Source: Streptomyces toxytricini (GTDB lineage Bacteria; Actinomycetota; Actinomycetes; Streptomycetales; Streptomycetaceae). Taken from it: a DNA stretch of 48,862 nucleotides. Where the stretch lies: contig NZ_BMTY01000015.1 in assembly GCF_014649915.1 (NCBI RefSeq), positions 160,817 to 209,678 on the forward strand. Direction: 5' to 3'. Position 1 is the stretch's first letter. Each line of letters opens with the position of its first letter. The notes under the pieces were generated by a model, which saw nothing but the letters and a program-made list of their open reading frames with translations, made no database searches and was not told where the DNA came from. Made by a program: the position numbers and the translations under genes. Of this stretch, positions 41,492-48,862 are shown in pieces.

Positions 41492-41914
41492 TCAGACGGC
41501 GAGCTCGACGGTGATGTTGCCGGCGGTGGCCTTGGAGTACGGGCAGACCTGGTGGGCCTTCTCGATGAGCTCCTTGGCCTTGGCCTCGTCGACGTTCGGG
41601 ATCACGGCGGAGATCTTCACGATCAGGCCGAAGCCGTCGTCGTTCTTGCCGATGCCGACCTCCGCGGTGACGGTGGCGCCGGAGACGTCGGCGTTCTCGT
41701 TGCGGGCGACGACGCCGAGGGCGCCCTGGAAGCAGGCGCTGTACCCGGCGGCGAACAGCTGCTCCGGGTTGGTGCCGGCGCCGTTGCCGCCGAGCTCCTT
41801 CGGCGGGTTCACCACGACGTCGAGCCGGCCGTCGTTCGTGGCGACGCGGCCGTCACGGCCGTTCTCCGCGGTGGCGACGGCGGTGTAGAGGACATCGGAC
41901 TGCTGGATGGTCAT
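41492..41914 (-). CDS. ohr: Organic hydroperoxide resistance protein (Ohr/OsmC)
   Basis: The 140-residue thiol peroxidase reduces organic hydroperoxides. It has the two redox Cys: Cys61 in GYSACFQGAL and Cys124 in HQVCPYSKA. NPEQLFAAGYSACF is the Ohr signature. There is no adjacent OhrR: the MarR gene at 43093 belongs to the neighbouring oxidoreductase and lacks the N-terminal sensing Cys. It lies 64 bases downstream of the MDR oxidoreductase and may be co-transcribed with it. Confidence 0.93.
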   Translation of the reverse strand: MTIQQSDVLYTAVATAENGRDGRVATNDGRLDVVVNPPKELGGNGAGTNPEQLFAAGYSACFQGALGVVARNENADVSGATVTAEVGIGKNDDGFGLIVKISAVIPNVDEAKAKELIEKAHQVCPYSKATAGNITVELAV

Positions 41915-41978
41915 GCGGTTCGATCCTTCTGGTCATCGCCGCGACTCGCGCCCACGATCGCGACGGCTTGGGAGGAGC

Positions 41979-42998
41979 CTAACCGGTGAAGGAAACGATC
42001 ATCTTCCCGGTGTTCTCGCCGCGCAGCATTCCGAGGAAGGCCTCGGTGGCGTTCTCGATGCCCTCGACGACCGTCTCGTCGGCCACGAGCCGCCCGGAGC
42101 GCAGCCAGCCGGCGACGTCCTCGACGAACTGCGGCTGGAGTGCGGCGTGGTCGCCGACGAGGACGCCCTGGAGGCGCAGGCGCTTGCCGATGGCGAGGGC
42201 GAGGTTGCGCGGGCCGGGGGCCGGCTCGGTGTCGTTGTACTGGGCGATCGCCCCGCAGAGGGTGGCGCGGCCGTGGACGTTCAGGGAGGAGATCGCGGCT
42301 TCGAGGTGGTCGCCGCCGACGTTGTCGAAGTAGACGTCGATGCCCTCGGGGGCTGCCTCCTTCAGCTGCTTCGCGACGGGGCCGTTCTTGTAGTTGAAGG
42401 CGGCGTCGAAGCCGTACTTGTCCTTGAGCATCTCGACCTTGGAGTCGGAGCCGGCGGAGCCGATCACACGGGCGGCGCCCCTGATCTTGGCGAACTGGCC
42501 GACGAGGCTGCCGACGGCGCCGGCCGCGCCGGAGACGAAGACGGAGTCGCCCTCCTTGAAGGAGGCCACCTCGAAGAGGCCCGCGTAGGCGGTGAGGCCG
42601 GGCATGCCGAGGACGCCGAGGTAGGCGGAGAGCGGGGCGAGGGAGGCGTCGACCTTGGTGGCGTGTGCGGCGTCCACGTCGGCGTACTCGCGCCAGCCGA
42701 GTCCGTGCAGGACGTGGTCGCCGGCCTCGAAGCCCTCGGCCGCGGAGGCGACGACCTCGCCGACGGCGCCGCCGTCCATCGGGTGGTCGAGGCGGAAGGG
42801 CGGCACGTAGGACTTCACGTCGTTCATCCGGCCGCGCATGTACGGGTCCACGGACATGTGGAGGTTGCGTACCAGGATCCGGCCGGGGGCAGGAGCGGCG
42901 ACGGGGGCCTCGCGCAGCGCGAAGTCCTCGGCGACGGGCCAGCCCTGGGGGCGGCGGATCAGGTGCCACTCGCGGCTGGCGGCGGGGATCTGGGACAT
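41979..42998 (-). CDS. NADP-dependent MDR oxidoreductase (PTGR/CurA type)
   Basis: The 339-residue medium-chain reductase lacks zinc ligands. It has NLHMSVDPYMRGRM, the cofactor loop VFVSGAAGAVGSLVGQFAK and the DNVGG motif (YFDNVGGDHLEAA), all typical of prostaglandin/leukotriene-reductase-like double-bond reductases. It reduces alpha,beta-unsaturated carbonyls with NADPH. GGAGG lies 9 bases before the ATG. It is divergent from the MarR gene, and its -35 (TTGACA) overlaps the marR promoter. A detoxification role beside ohr is plausible. Confidence 0.92.
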   Translation of the reverse strand: MSQIPAASREWHLIRRPQGWPVAEDFALREAPVAAPAPGRILVRNLHMSVDPYMRGRMNDVKSYVPPFRLDHPMDGGAVGEVVASAAEGFEAGDHVLHGLGWREYADVDAAHATKVDASLAPLSAYLGVLGMPGLTAYAGLFEVASFKEGDSVFVSGAAGAVGSLVGQFAKIRGAARVIGSAGSDSKVEMLKDKYGFDAAFNYKNGPVAKQLKEAAPEGIDVYFDNVGGDHLEAAISSLNVHGRATLCGAIAQYNDTEPAPGPRNLALAIGKRLRLQGVLVGDHAALQPQFVEDVAGWLRSGRLVADETVVEGIENATEAFLGMLRGENTGKMIVSFTG

Positions 42999-43022
42999 GG
43001 GGGCGCACCTCCGGACGGGAAA

Positions 43023-43086
43023 TATTTCAGGACGTGAAACAACCATGCGCCTCGATATTTCATGTTGTCAAGTAAATGGGTAGGCT
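43023..43086. promoter_or_regulatory. Divergent promoters with TATTTCA repeats (MDR/marR)
   Basis: TATTTCA occurs at 43023-43029 and 43056-43062, 33 bases (three helical turns) apart. The first is followed by a TTTCA-N5-TGAAA inverted repeat. On the plus strand TTCATG (43059) and TAGGCT (43081) form a promoter that would give leaderless marR. On the minus strand TTGACA (43071-43066) is a -35 for the MDR gene. Confidence 0.6.
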
Positions 43087-43092
43087 GGTCCC

Positions 43093-43515
43093 ATGCCCAG
43101 TCGTCGTGTGGATCCCCTGACCGTCGAGGTCGTCGAGCTCATCGGCACCGTCGTGGCCCGCTACCACGAGGAGTACGAGCAGGCCGCCGCCAGCCACCGG
43201 CTTACCGGCGCGCAGGCGCGCGTCCTGCACCTGCTGTCCGTCGAGCCGACTCCGATGCGCCGGATCGCGCAGAAGCTCAAGTGCGAGCCGTCCAACATCA
43301 CCGGCATCGTCGACCGGCTGGAGTCCCGCGGCCTCGTCGAGCGCCGACCCGACCCGGCCGACCGGCGGGTCAAGCTGGCCGCGGCGACGGAGGAGGGCCT
43401 GCGGACCGCGGACCGGCTGCGCGACTCGCTCGGCTTCGCGCGCGAGCCGCTGGCCGGACTGTCGGAGGAGGAGCGGACGACCCTGCGGGACCTGCTCCGG
43501 CGCATGCTGGGCTGA
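43093..43515 (+). CDS. MarR-family transcriptional regulator
   Basis: The 140-residue protein has a winged helix (LTGAQARVLHLLSVEPTPMRRIAQKL, then EPSNITGIVDRLESRGLVERRPDPADRRVK), the full MarR signature. The only Cys is Cys63 in KLKCEPSN, within the DNA-binding helix region, so a Cys-based sensing role is uncertain. It probably represses itself and the divergent MDR oxidoreductase through the TATTTCA repeats. The promoter layout predicts a leaderless message. Confidence 0.92.
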   Translation: MPSRRVDPLTVEVVELIGTVVARYHEEYEQAAASHRLTGAQARVLHLLSVEPTPMRRIAQKLKCEPSNITGIVDRLESRGLVERRPDPADRRVKLAAATEEGLRTADRLRDSLGFAREPLAGLSEEERTTLRDLLRRMLG

Positions 43516-43556
43516 GCCCGGGGCGCCTCAGCCGCAGGCCGCACCCCAGGCGCCGG

Positions 43557-44324
43557 TCAGCAGAAGAACCACAGCACGCAGGTCTTCGGCGGCTTCGTCG
43601 GCGACGGGCTCGGGCTCGGCGCCCCCGTCGGCGGCTGCGCGGTGCCGGAGGTGCTCGGCGACGGCTGCCCCGATCCACCCGGCTTTACGGAGGGCCCCTT
43701 GCCGGACCCGTCGGGCGCCCCGGAGGCTCCCGAGGCGGAGGCGGACGCCCCGGATCCGGGCTGCGCGGAGCCCGACGCGGTGCCCGCGGGCCCGCCCGGC
43801 TGCGAAGCCCCCGCCGAGGCCTTCGCTCCCCCGGCGGCCTTGGCCGGCTTCGGCGTGGCGGGATCGACCGGCCCACCGGAGCGGCTCGGCAGCGGCGCCG
43901 GATCACCGGGACCGTCCTCGTCGGTCAGCACCACGTTGGCGGCGCGGTCCGCGCTCTCCCCGTCGGCGATCATGCGGGCCACCGCCACCGATCCGCCGAC
44001 CGCGAGCGACAGCCCGAGCCCGACGCTCAGCAGCATCCGCCGGCGCCGGCGGTTCTCGGCCCGGCGGCGGGCACCGGCCCGGCGCTCGTACGGCCCGGCC
44101 AGCTCCACCAGCGAGTCGGCGAACGGATCCGCCGCCTCCGGCCCGCCGGCGTCCGTCCGGGCGGCCCCGTGCGGCCCGGCCGCGGCGGGATGCGGCGCGG
44201 CGGCCCCGTACGGGGGTGCGGGGGCGGCGGGGGCCGCCGGGGGCAGGTACTCGGCCGGGGTTCCGCACCCGGCGCACGCCAGTGCGCCGTTGAGGTGCCT
44301 CCGGCAGGCGTGGCAGTAGTCCAT
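43557..44324 (-). CDS. SCO2400-like zinc-ribbon, single-pass membrane protein
   Basis: The 255-residue protein starts MDYCHACRRHLNGALACAGCG, a zinc ribbon of two CxxC pairs. A Pro/Ala/Gly-rich stretch and a basic segment lead to one transmembrane helix (MLLSVGLGLSLAVGGSVAVARM, ~residue 97-118 region). The extracytoplasmic part is low-complexity Gly/Ser/Ala/Pro and ends exactly in CVLWFFC. I believe this is the family named after S. coelicolor SCO2400; its function is unknown. The order of parts suggests an inside-out sensor or scaffold. Confidence 0.75.
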   Translation of the reverse strand: MDYCHACRRHLNGALACAGCGTPAEYLPPAAPAAPAPPYGAAAPHPAAAGPHGAARTDAGGPEAADPFADSLVELAGPYERRAGARRRAENRRRRRMLLSVGLGLSLAVGGSVAVARMIADGESADRAANVVLTDEDGPGDPAPLPSRSGGPVDPATPKPAKAAGGAKASAGASQPGGPAGTASGSAQPGSGASASASGASGAPDGSGKGPSVKPGGSGQPSPSTSGTAQPPTGAPSPSPSPTKPPKTCVLWFFC

Positions 44325-44402
44325 GGCGCCTCGACGCTACGCGGTCGCATGCAACAACCGCATCGCGAGTTCGTGGAGGTCCTGTGTGGAATCGTTGACT
44401 CC

Positions 44403-45011
44403 ATGACAAATCCTCCTGCCGCGGGCCGGGCCGGCGCGGGCGGCGTGCCCTTCGGTCCGGCCGCCTTCCAGCTCGTCCTGCTGCGCCGCATGGCGGACTT
44501 CCGGCCCGAGCTGGCGGAGGAGGCCCGGCGGCGGCTCGGCGCCACGGCCGCCGACCAGCGGGAGGCCAACCGGCGCTGGCAGGCGATGGTCCGCTCCCCC
44601 CGCGCCCGCGGCGCCCTGGCCCGCTACCGGTCGGTGCTCGGGCCGCCGGAGTCGGCCGCCCCGCGCACCGTCGGCGACCTGCGGTGCGAGGCCCTCCAGT
44701 GGGCGCTGCCGCTCTGGCCGGACCTGCGCTTCGAGGTACTGGCCGCGCCGGACGGGGCGGTGTGGAACGAATGGCTCGTGCGCGCGCCGGGAGCGGCCGG
44801 GCCCGCACTGCGGATGCCGGAGGACCTGCGGCCGTGGTCGGCGACCGTGGACGAGGTGGCGCGCGCCTTCGCGCCGGTCCGGCCCCTGGAGGGCAGCGCC
44901 CCGACGCGCTGGCGGCTGGCGTTCACGGCCGCGGGCCGCAGCTGCGTCGCGGAGTTCACGTACGGCCTGCTCCAGCGGGTCCTCGCCGACGGGGTGGAAC
45001 TCGACATGTGA
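44403..45011 (+). CDS. Conserved hypothetical protein
   Basis: The 202-residue cytoplasmic protein has no signal peptide or membrane helix. It is Ala/Arg/Leu-rich with several conserved-looking Trp (ANRRWQAM, QWALPLWPDL, WNEWLVRAP). The Trp-rich, mixed alpha/beta composition is that of a folded protein, and codon usage is typical for the genome. I do not recognise the family. It is divergent from the SCO2400-like gene and convergent with the lipase gene. Confidence 0.65.
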   Translation: MTNPPAAGRAGAGGVPFGPAAFQLVLLRRMADFRPELAEEARRRLGATAADQREANRRWQAMVRSPRARGALARYRSVLGPPESAAPRTVGDLRCEALQWALPLWPDLRFEVLAAPDGAVWNEWLVRAPGAAGPALRMPEDLRPWSATVDEVARAFAPVRPLEGSAPTRWRLAFTAAGRSCVAEFTYGLLQRVLADGVELDM

Positions 45012-45030
45012 GGCGGCGCCGGGCCGGGTG

Positions 45031-45720
45031 TCATCCCGTCAGGAAGGCCCGCACACCGGCCGCCGTGGCAGGGTCGCCCAGCAGGGCGTTGTGCCGCAGG
45101 CAGCCGACCGGCGTGTTGGCCGCCCCGTCCAGGGGGACGCTGGAGTCGGGGTCCACCGTCTCGTCGCAGTCCGACCAGAAGGTCGCGTACCGCACGGCGC
45201 CCGGCGTCTCGTCGCCCGCGGCCAGGTTCCGCACGACGTACGAGCCGGGCGTCATGTCGCGGCAGGCCTGGTCCCACAGGGCGCAGGCCCAGGCGGTGGC
45301 GGTGCCCCGGTTGGGGCCGGCCAGCGAGACCCAGCGGTCCACGGCCCCCTCGCCGCCGCCGAACTTGACGTACCAGCGGCTGACGAGCGATCCGAAGGAG
45401 TGCGAGACGACGTCGACGCGGTCGGCGCCGGTCTGCCGGCGCACCTCGCCGACGTACGCGGCGAGCCGCCCGGCCAGCACCTCGTTGACGGACCGGTGGG
45501 TGTCGTAGCCGAAGGAGAACAGCTCGGAGTCCGCGTACCCGGCGGCCCGCAGGTGCGCGCGCAGCGGACCCCACACGCCGGGGTCGGCGTTGTAGCCGTG
45601 GACGAACACCACGGGGCGGTGCACGGTCGGCGCCGGGGCGGCGGCGCGGGCCGGGACGGGCGCGAGGAGGGCGGCGCAGAGCACCGCGACCGCCGCCGTG
45701 CCGTGGCGGGGCGTCAGCAT
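45031..45720 (-). CDS. Secreted lipase/esterase, class 2 (EstA-like)
   Basis: The 229-residue precursor has a signal peptide (VAVLCAALLAPVPARA) and an alpha/beta-hydrolase fold. VVFVHGYNADPGVWG is the oxyanion region, VSHSFGSLVSRWY gives the nucleophile Ser, and RHNALLGD near the C-terminus supplies the His. Four or more Cys in the mature part suggest disulfides (WACALWDQACRD, WSDCDE, VGCLRHN). It is probably secreted and hydrolyses lipids or short-chain esters. The start is ATG 45720. Confidence 0.88.
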   Translation of the reverse strand: MLTPRHGTAAVAVLCAALLAPVPARAAAPAPTVHRPVVFVHGYNADPGVWGPLRAHLRAAGYADSELFSFGYDTHRSVNEVLAGRLAAYVGEVRRQTGADRVDVVSHSFGSLVSRWYVKFGGGEGAVDRWVSLAGPNRGTATAWACALWDQACRDMTPGSYVVRNLAAGDETPGAVRYATFWSDCDETVDPDSSVPLDGAANTPVGCLRHNALLGDPATAAGVRAFLTG

Positions 45721-45941
45721 CGGGTCCCCTTTACCTCGTTACGCGCCGGTAGCGCGGACGGTGCGCGCATCGTCGTGCCTGTCGGTACGGAAATCCACCC
45801 CCGTGCAGCACCCGGCAAGCCGTCGGCCGCTCCCCGGCCGGAGCACTTCAACGGGCGACATGCACCTTTCACCCGAGAAGATATGAAATGCAACCGGCAT
45901 CCGCCGGGCTTCTTGCGCCAGCGCTCTCGGGAGGACCTGCC

Positions 45942-46979
45942 GTGACCGTCAGTCTTGAGCAGTTGCGCCGCTGCCACGTCGCCGTCGACCTCGGGGCGGC
46001 CCGGACCCGCGTCTACGTCAAGGGCGCCGGCCTCGTCGTCGACGAGCCCAGCGCCGCCGCCGTCAACACCCGCACCGGCGCGCTCATCGCGGTCGGCACG
46101 TTCGCCGAGCGGATGACCGGCCGCACCCCGGACTACATCCGCGTCGTCCGCCCCGTCTCCGGCGGCACCGTCGTCGACATCGAGATGGCCCAGCGGATGC
46201 TGCGCCACCTCCTCGGCGAGAAGCTCCGCCGCGCCCTGCGCCGCAAGCCGCGGCTGCGCGCCGCCGCCTGCACCCCGCACGACGCCGACCCGCTCGCGCA
46301 GCGGGCCGCGGTGGAGACGATGGTCGGGCTCGGCGCCCGGCGCGTCGAACTCGTCGACACCCTGATCGCGGCGGCCGTCGGCTGCGGCCTGCCCGTGGAG
46401 CAGCCGACCGCGACGATGATCATGGTGTGCGGGGCCGCGGCCACGCAGGTCGCCGTCCTCTCCCTCGGCTCGATCGTCACCGCGCAGCGGATCCCCGTCG
46501 GCGGCGAGGCCATCGACCACGCCGTGGTCCAGCACCTGCGCCACGCGCACGAGCTGATGCTGCCCAGCCAGGCCGTCCGCCCGCTCCAGCTGGCCCTGCA
46601 CGGCAACGGTCTCACCCCCGACGGCCCCGCCTCCACCCTGATCCACGGCCGGGACGTCGCCACCGGACTGGCCCGCTCCGTCAACGTCGACACCGCCGCC
46701 GTCCGCGACGCCATCCACACCCCGCTCACCGCCGTCCTCGACGGCATCGGCAAGGTCCTCCGCGACTGCCCGCCCGATCTGGTCGCCGACCTGACCGACC
46801 GCGGGATCATGATGGTGGGCGGCAGCGCGCTCCTCCCCGGCCTGGACCAGATGCTCCGCGACGCCACCGGCATGCCCGTGGCCATCGCCGAACGCCCGGA
46901 CGTGTGCGCGGTGCTGGGCCTGGGCGCCATGCTGGAGGGCAAGGTCGCCCCGATGGTCCTCAATCCCCTGGCCGGCTGA
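45942..46979 (+). CDS. MreB/Mbl-like actin homologue
   Basis: The 345-residue protein has the actin-family phosphate-1 motif VAVDLGAARTRVYVKG and the MreB hallmark RTPDYIRVVRPVSGGTVVDIEMAQRML. The phosphate-2 and adenosine motifs are seen in MIMVCGAAATQVAVLSLG and GIMMVGGSALLPGLDQML. GGGAGG lies 7 bases before the GTG at 45942, which decides the start; an upstream in-frame ATG (45888) is less likely. In Streptomyces, MreB-type proteins mainly serve sporulation walls. It stands alone without mreC/mreD, as Mbl (SCO2451) does, so it is probably an Mbl-like paralogue. Confidence 0.88.
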   Translation: MTVSLEQLRRCHVAVDLGAARTRVYVKGAGLVVDEPSAAAVNTRTGALIAVGTFAERMTGRTPDYIRVVRPVSGGTVVDIEMAQRMLRHLLGEKLRRALRRKPRLRAAACTPHDADPLAQRAAVETMVGLGARRVELVDTLIAAAVGCGLPVEQPTATMIMVCGAAATQVAVLSLGSIVTAQRIPVGGEAIDHAVVQHLRHAHELMLPSQAVRPLQLALHGNGLTPDGPASTLIHGRDVATGLARSVNVDTAAVRDAIHTPLTAVLDGIGKVLRDCPPDLVADLTDRGIMMVGGSALLPGLDQMLRDATGMPVAIAERPDVCAVLGLGAMLEGKVAPMVLNPLAG

Positions 46980-47001
46980 GACCCGCCGTTCCCCCCGGAA
47001 A

Positions 47002-47040
47002 GCCGCAGCGCCCTGAGCCGCCCCCTCCGGGCGCTGCGGC
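47002..47040 (+). terminator. Terminator after mreB-like gene
   Basis: Perfect 12-bp stem GCCGCAGCGCCC (47002-47013) with GGGCGCTGCGGC (47029-47040) and a 15-base loop, 22 bases past the stop. Confidence 0.8.
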
Positions 47041-47046
47041 ACGGGC

Positions 47047-47094
47047 CCTGGTCCGGCGGATCAGGGTCGGCCCCGGCCGGGATCCGCCGGCAGG
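47047..47094 (-). terminator. Terminator after the Lrp gene
   Basis: Stem CCGGCGGATC (47053-47062) with GATCCGCCGG (47081-47090), extended by CCTG/CAGG across a two-base bulge, directly past the Lrp stop on the minus strand. Tail to tail with the previous hairpin. Confidence 0.75.
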
Positions 47095-47096
47095 CC

Positions 47097-47537
47097 CTAC
47101 CCGGCCCCGGGGCGGGTGGCGGCGCGGAGGGCCAGACGGGTGCTGGACTGGGCGACGCCCGCCTCGCGCTTCAGCCTCCGCAGCAGCGCGTCGAGGGCCG
47201 CCGGGTCGGCCGCGCGGGCCCGTACGAGGTAGTCGTAGTCCCCCGTCACGTGCACCACCTCCGTGATCCCGGGCAGCCCGGCGACCCGCTGCTCGAACTC
47301 CTCGTTCGTGGTGTCCTGCCGCAGCGTGAGGTCGATGAAGACCACCAGCCCGCCGCGCGTGTCGGCGGCCGGGTCGACGATGACGGTGAAACCGCGGATC
47401 ACCCCGTCGCGCCGCATCCGGCGCACCCGGTCCGCCGCGGCGTTGGCGCTGAGGCCGACGCGGACGCCGAGGTCCCGGTACGAGATCCGCGCATCCTGCT
47501 GCAGGATGCCGAGGATTTCCCTGTCGAGGCGGTCCAT
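47097..47537 (-). CDS. Lrp/AsnC-family transcriptional regulator
   Basis: The 146-residue protein starts MDRLDREILGILQQDARISY with a helix-turn-helix (DLGVRVGLSANAAADRVRRMRRDGVI). A RAM/ACT-type ligand domain follows (GLVVFIDLTLR, VHVTGDYDYLVRAR). Such regulators respond to amino acids. It is divergent from the LysE exporter gene, 70 bases away, a typical Lrp-LysE pairing in which the regulator turns on amino-acid export. Confidence 0.93.
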   Translation of the reverse strand: MDRLDREILGILQQDARISYRDLGVRVGLSANAAADRVRRMRRDGVIRGFTVIVDPAADTRGGLVVFIDLTLRQDTTNEEFEQRVAGLPGITEVVHVTGDYDYLVRARAADPAALDALLRRLKREAGVAQSSTRLALRAATRPGAG

Positions 47538-47607
47538 GCCGCGATTCTCGCAGCGCAGGCCGATATTCGCTGCCGCTGCCGGCACCGGCCGCCCCACGCT
47601 TCCCCGC

Positions 47608-48573
47608 ATGACGGAACTACTGAGTCCCGCGCTGGCGGGAACGGTCGCCGGCCTGGGCGTTGCGATGCCGATGGGGGCGATGAGCGTCCTCCTGCTCCAG
47701 GAGGCGGTGCGCGACCGCCGCACGGCCGTCGCCGCGGCGTCCGGCGTCGCCGCGGTCGACCTCGGCTACGCGGCGCTCGCCACCGCGCTGGGCCCCTGGG
47801 TCGCCTCCCACGTCGCGCCGGTCGAGGCGTGGATCAGGCTGGCCGCGGCAGCGGTACTGCTGGCCATCGCCGCGCACGGCCTGACCGGGGCGGCGCGCAT
47901 ACGGCAGCCGGCGCCTACCGCGGCCGGCGGGGCGGCCGGGGCCGGAGTTGGAGCGGGCGGGGCCGGCGGGACCGGTGGGGTCGGCGGGCACGCCCGTACC
48001 GGCAAAACTGGTGGGACCAGCGAAACTGGCCGGACTGGCGGGGCCGGTCAGCCCGGTGGGGCCAGCGGGGTCGGTGGGGCCGGTGGGCGCGACTGCACCG
48101 ACGGGGCCGGTGGCACCGGCCCGAATCGGACCACCGACTGCACCGGCGGGGCCGGTGGCACCGGTGGCACCGGCCCGAATCGGACCATCGGGCCTGGCGG
48201 GGTCCATGCGACCAGTCGGGCCGGCAGGGCCGGTAGGACCCGCGGCACCGGTGAGGCGGCCCCCGGGGCGTGGCGCGGCCGGGGGGCGGTCTTCGCCCGG
48301 TACGTCGCCCTCACCGCCGTGAACCCCACCACCGCCCTGTACTTCGCCGCCCTGACGACCGCCCAGGGGGCCGCCCTGAGCAGCGGCGCCGCCGCGACCG
48401 CCTTCCTCACCGGGGTCGCCGCGGCGTCCTTGCTGTGGCAGCAGACGCTCGTCGTGCTCGGCTCCCTCGCCGGCCGGCGGATCTCCCCGACCGCCCGGAT
48501 CTGGACGTTCCGCCTCGGCTACGGCCTGGTCGCCGCGTACGCCCTGAAGATCGCCCTCCCTCTCCCCTGGTAG
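47608..48573 (+). CDS. LysE-family exporter with Gly-rich insert
   Basis: The 321-residue protein begins as a LysE translocator (GLGVAMPMGAMSVLLLQEAVRDRRTAVAAASGVAAVD), with three N-terminal hydrophobic segments. It ends as one (VNPTTALYFAALT and three more segments). Between residues ~101 and ~222 (about 47908-48274) sits a Gly/Thr/Ala-rich, repetitive stretch with GPNRT duplicated, in place of the usual short loop. Normal family members are ~200-210 residues, so the insert is ~120 residues. The frame stays open across it. It is probably under the divergent Lrp regulator and may export an amino acid. Confidence 0.85.
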   Translation: MTELLSPALAGTVAGLGVAMPMGAMSVLLLQEAVRDRRTAVAAASGVAAVDLGYAALATALGPWVASHVAPVEAWIRLAAAAVLLAIAAHGLTGAARIRQPAPTAAGGAAGAGVGAGGAGGTGGVGGHARTGKTGGTSETGRTGGAGQPGGASGVGGAGGRDCTDGAGGTGPNRTTDCTGGAGGTGGTGPNRTIGPGGVHATSRAGRAGRTRGTGEAAPGAWRGRGAVFARYVALTAVNPTTALYFAALTTAQGAALSSGAAATAFLTGVAAASLLWQQTLVVLGSLAGRRISPTARIWTFRLGYGLVAAYALKIALPLPW

Positions 48574-48862
48574 GCCGCCCGCGGTCCTGCCCGGCCCGGG
48601 CGGGACGCCCGCACGGGGCCCGCCCGACCGGACCGGACCCCGTCCGCCGCCCCGCCACCGGCAGCCGCGTCCGCGCGAGGCGGCCGCTCAGGCCGGCGCG
48701 CTGCGCAGCCGCAGCCGCCTGCTGCCCGTGGGCCACCCGCAGGGGCCGTCCCGCAGCGACCGGACCGGGCCCCGACCACCGCCCGGCCACCGGCAGCCGC
48801 GCCCGCCCGGCGCATCCGCGCACCCCGGCCAACGCACAGTCCCGCCGCCACCCGCCGACCGC
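48574..48862. other. Low-complexity tail of the window, with an imperfect repeat
   Basis: No gene is supported with confidence. A ~44-bp segment at 48626-48669 recurs imperfectly at 48758-48801, offset 132 bases; the core GCCACCGGCAGCCGCG is identical. A minus-strand frame enters from the right edge and stops at 48688-48690, ending in a basic Arg/Leu tail. It could be the C-terminus of a gene beyond the window, but the sequence is low complexity. Confidence 0.4.

Noticed and set aside
43093..43515. OhrR regulator of the nearby ohr gene
   Set aside because: The N-terminal sensing Cys of OhrR is missing and the gene is divergent from the MDR oxidoreductase, not ohr.

Overview
This is a chromosomal window from a Streptomyces-type actinomycete. 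The evidence is very high G+C with strong third-position G/C bias, many GTG starts, apparently leaderless genes, actinobacterial families (DUF4383, DUF3052, DUF3145, DUF1707, DUF4429, DUF1023, an SCO2400-like zinc ribbon), a homodimeric pyruvate dehydrogenase E1, and the order fasR-fabD-fabH-acpP-fabF. The order resembles, from memory, the conserved S. coelicolor region around aceE1 (SCO2371), fasR-fabDHPF (SCO2386-2390) and SCO2400. I see no rRNA, tRNA, CRISPR array, insertion sequence or prophage.

Region 1 (1-12.1 kb) is the most unusual. It holds a Ter-type (tellurium/stress) cluster: three TerD proteins, a TerA-like TerD-fold protein and a TerC/DUF475 membrane protein. Beside them lies a tight minus-strand operon for a CitE-like C-C lyase, a giant phosphoribosyltransferase-TRSP-StiP/PELOTA fusion, a HAD phosphatase and an O-methyltransferase. 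The genes overlap by GTGA/ATGA or are a few bases apart. This matches the computationally predicted, uncharacterised 'biosynthetic module' of Ter systems. The fusion and the coupled methyltransferase are the notable variations here.

Region 2 (12.1-17.7 kb) carries a 1-Cys-type peroxiredoxin, DUF3052, aceE behind a 438-base upstream region, a TVGYGD potassium channel and a small secreted I36-type inhibitor. Region 3 (17.9-25.8 kb) has accessory regulator/enzyme pairs: TetR with a DHA2 efflux pump and inverted-repeat operators, MerR with an aldo/keto reductase under a 19-bp-spacer promoter, plus DUF1023 and DUF4429 proteins, a serine hydrolase and a pirin.

Region 4 (25.8-31.3 kb) is the housekeeping fatty-acid synthase operon with its activator FasR, closed by a perfect 16-bp terminator shared with convergent DUF3145. 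An 11-bp sequence is shared between the fabD and DUF3145 promoter regions. Region 5 (31.5-48.9 kb) is mixed: a GDSL lipoprotein, a nitrilase-family amidase, two polytopic envelope proteins (AftA-like and DUF2142), HxlR/imine reductase, EI24, Ohr, a divergent MDR/MarR pair, an SCO2400-like protein, a secreted lipase, an MreB/Mbl-like actin, an Lrp regulator and a LysE exporter interrupted by a Gly-rich PGRS-like insert.

Long GC-rich hairpins without U-tracts, typical of streptomycete terminators, separate many of these units. Functions are read from motifs by eye; no database search was run.
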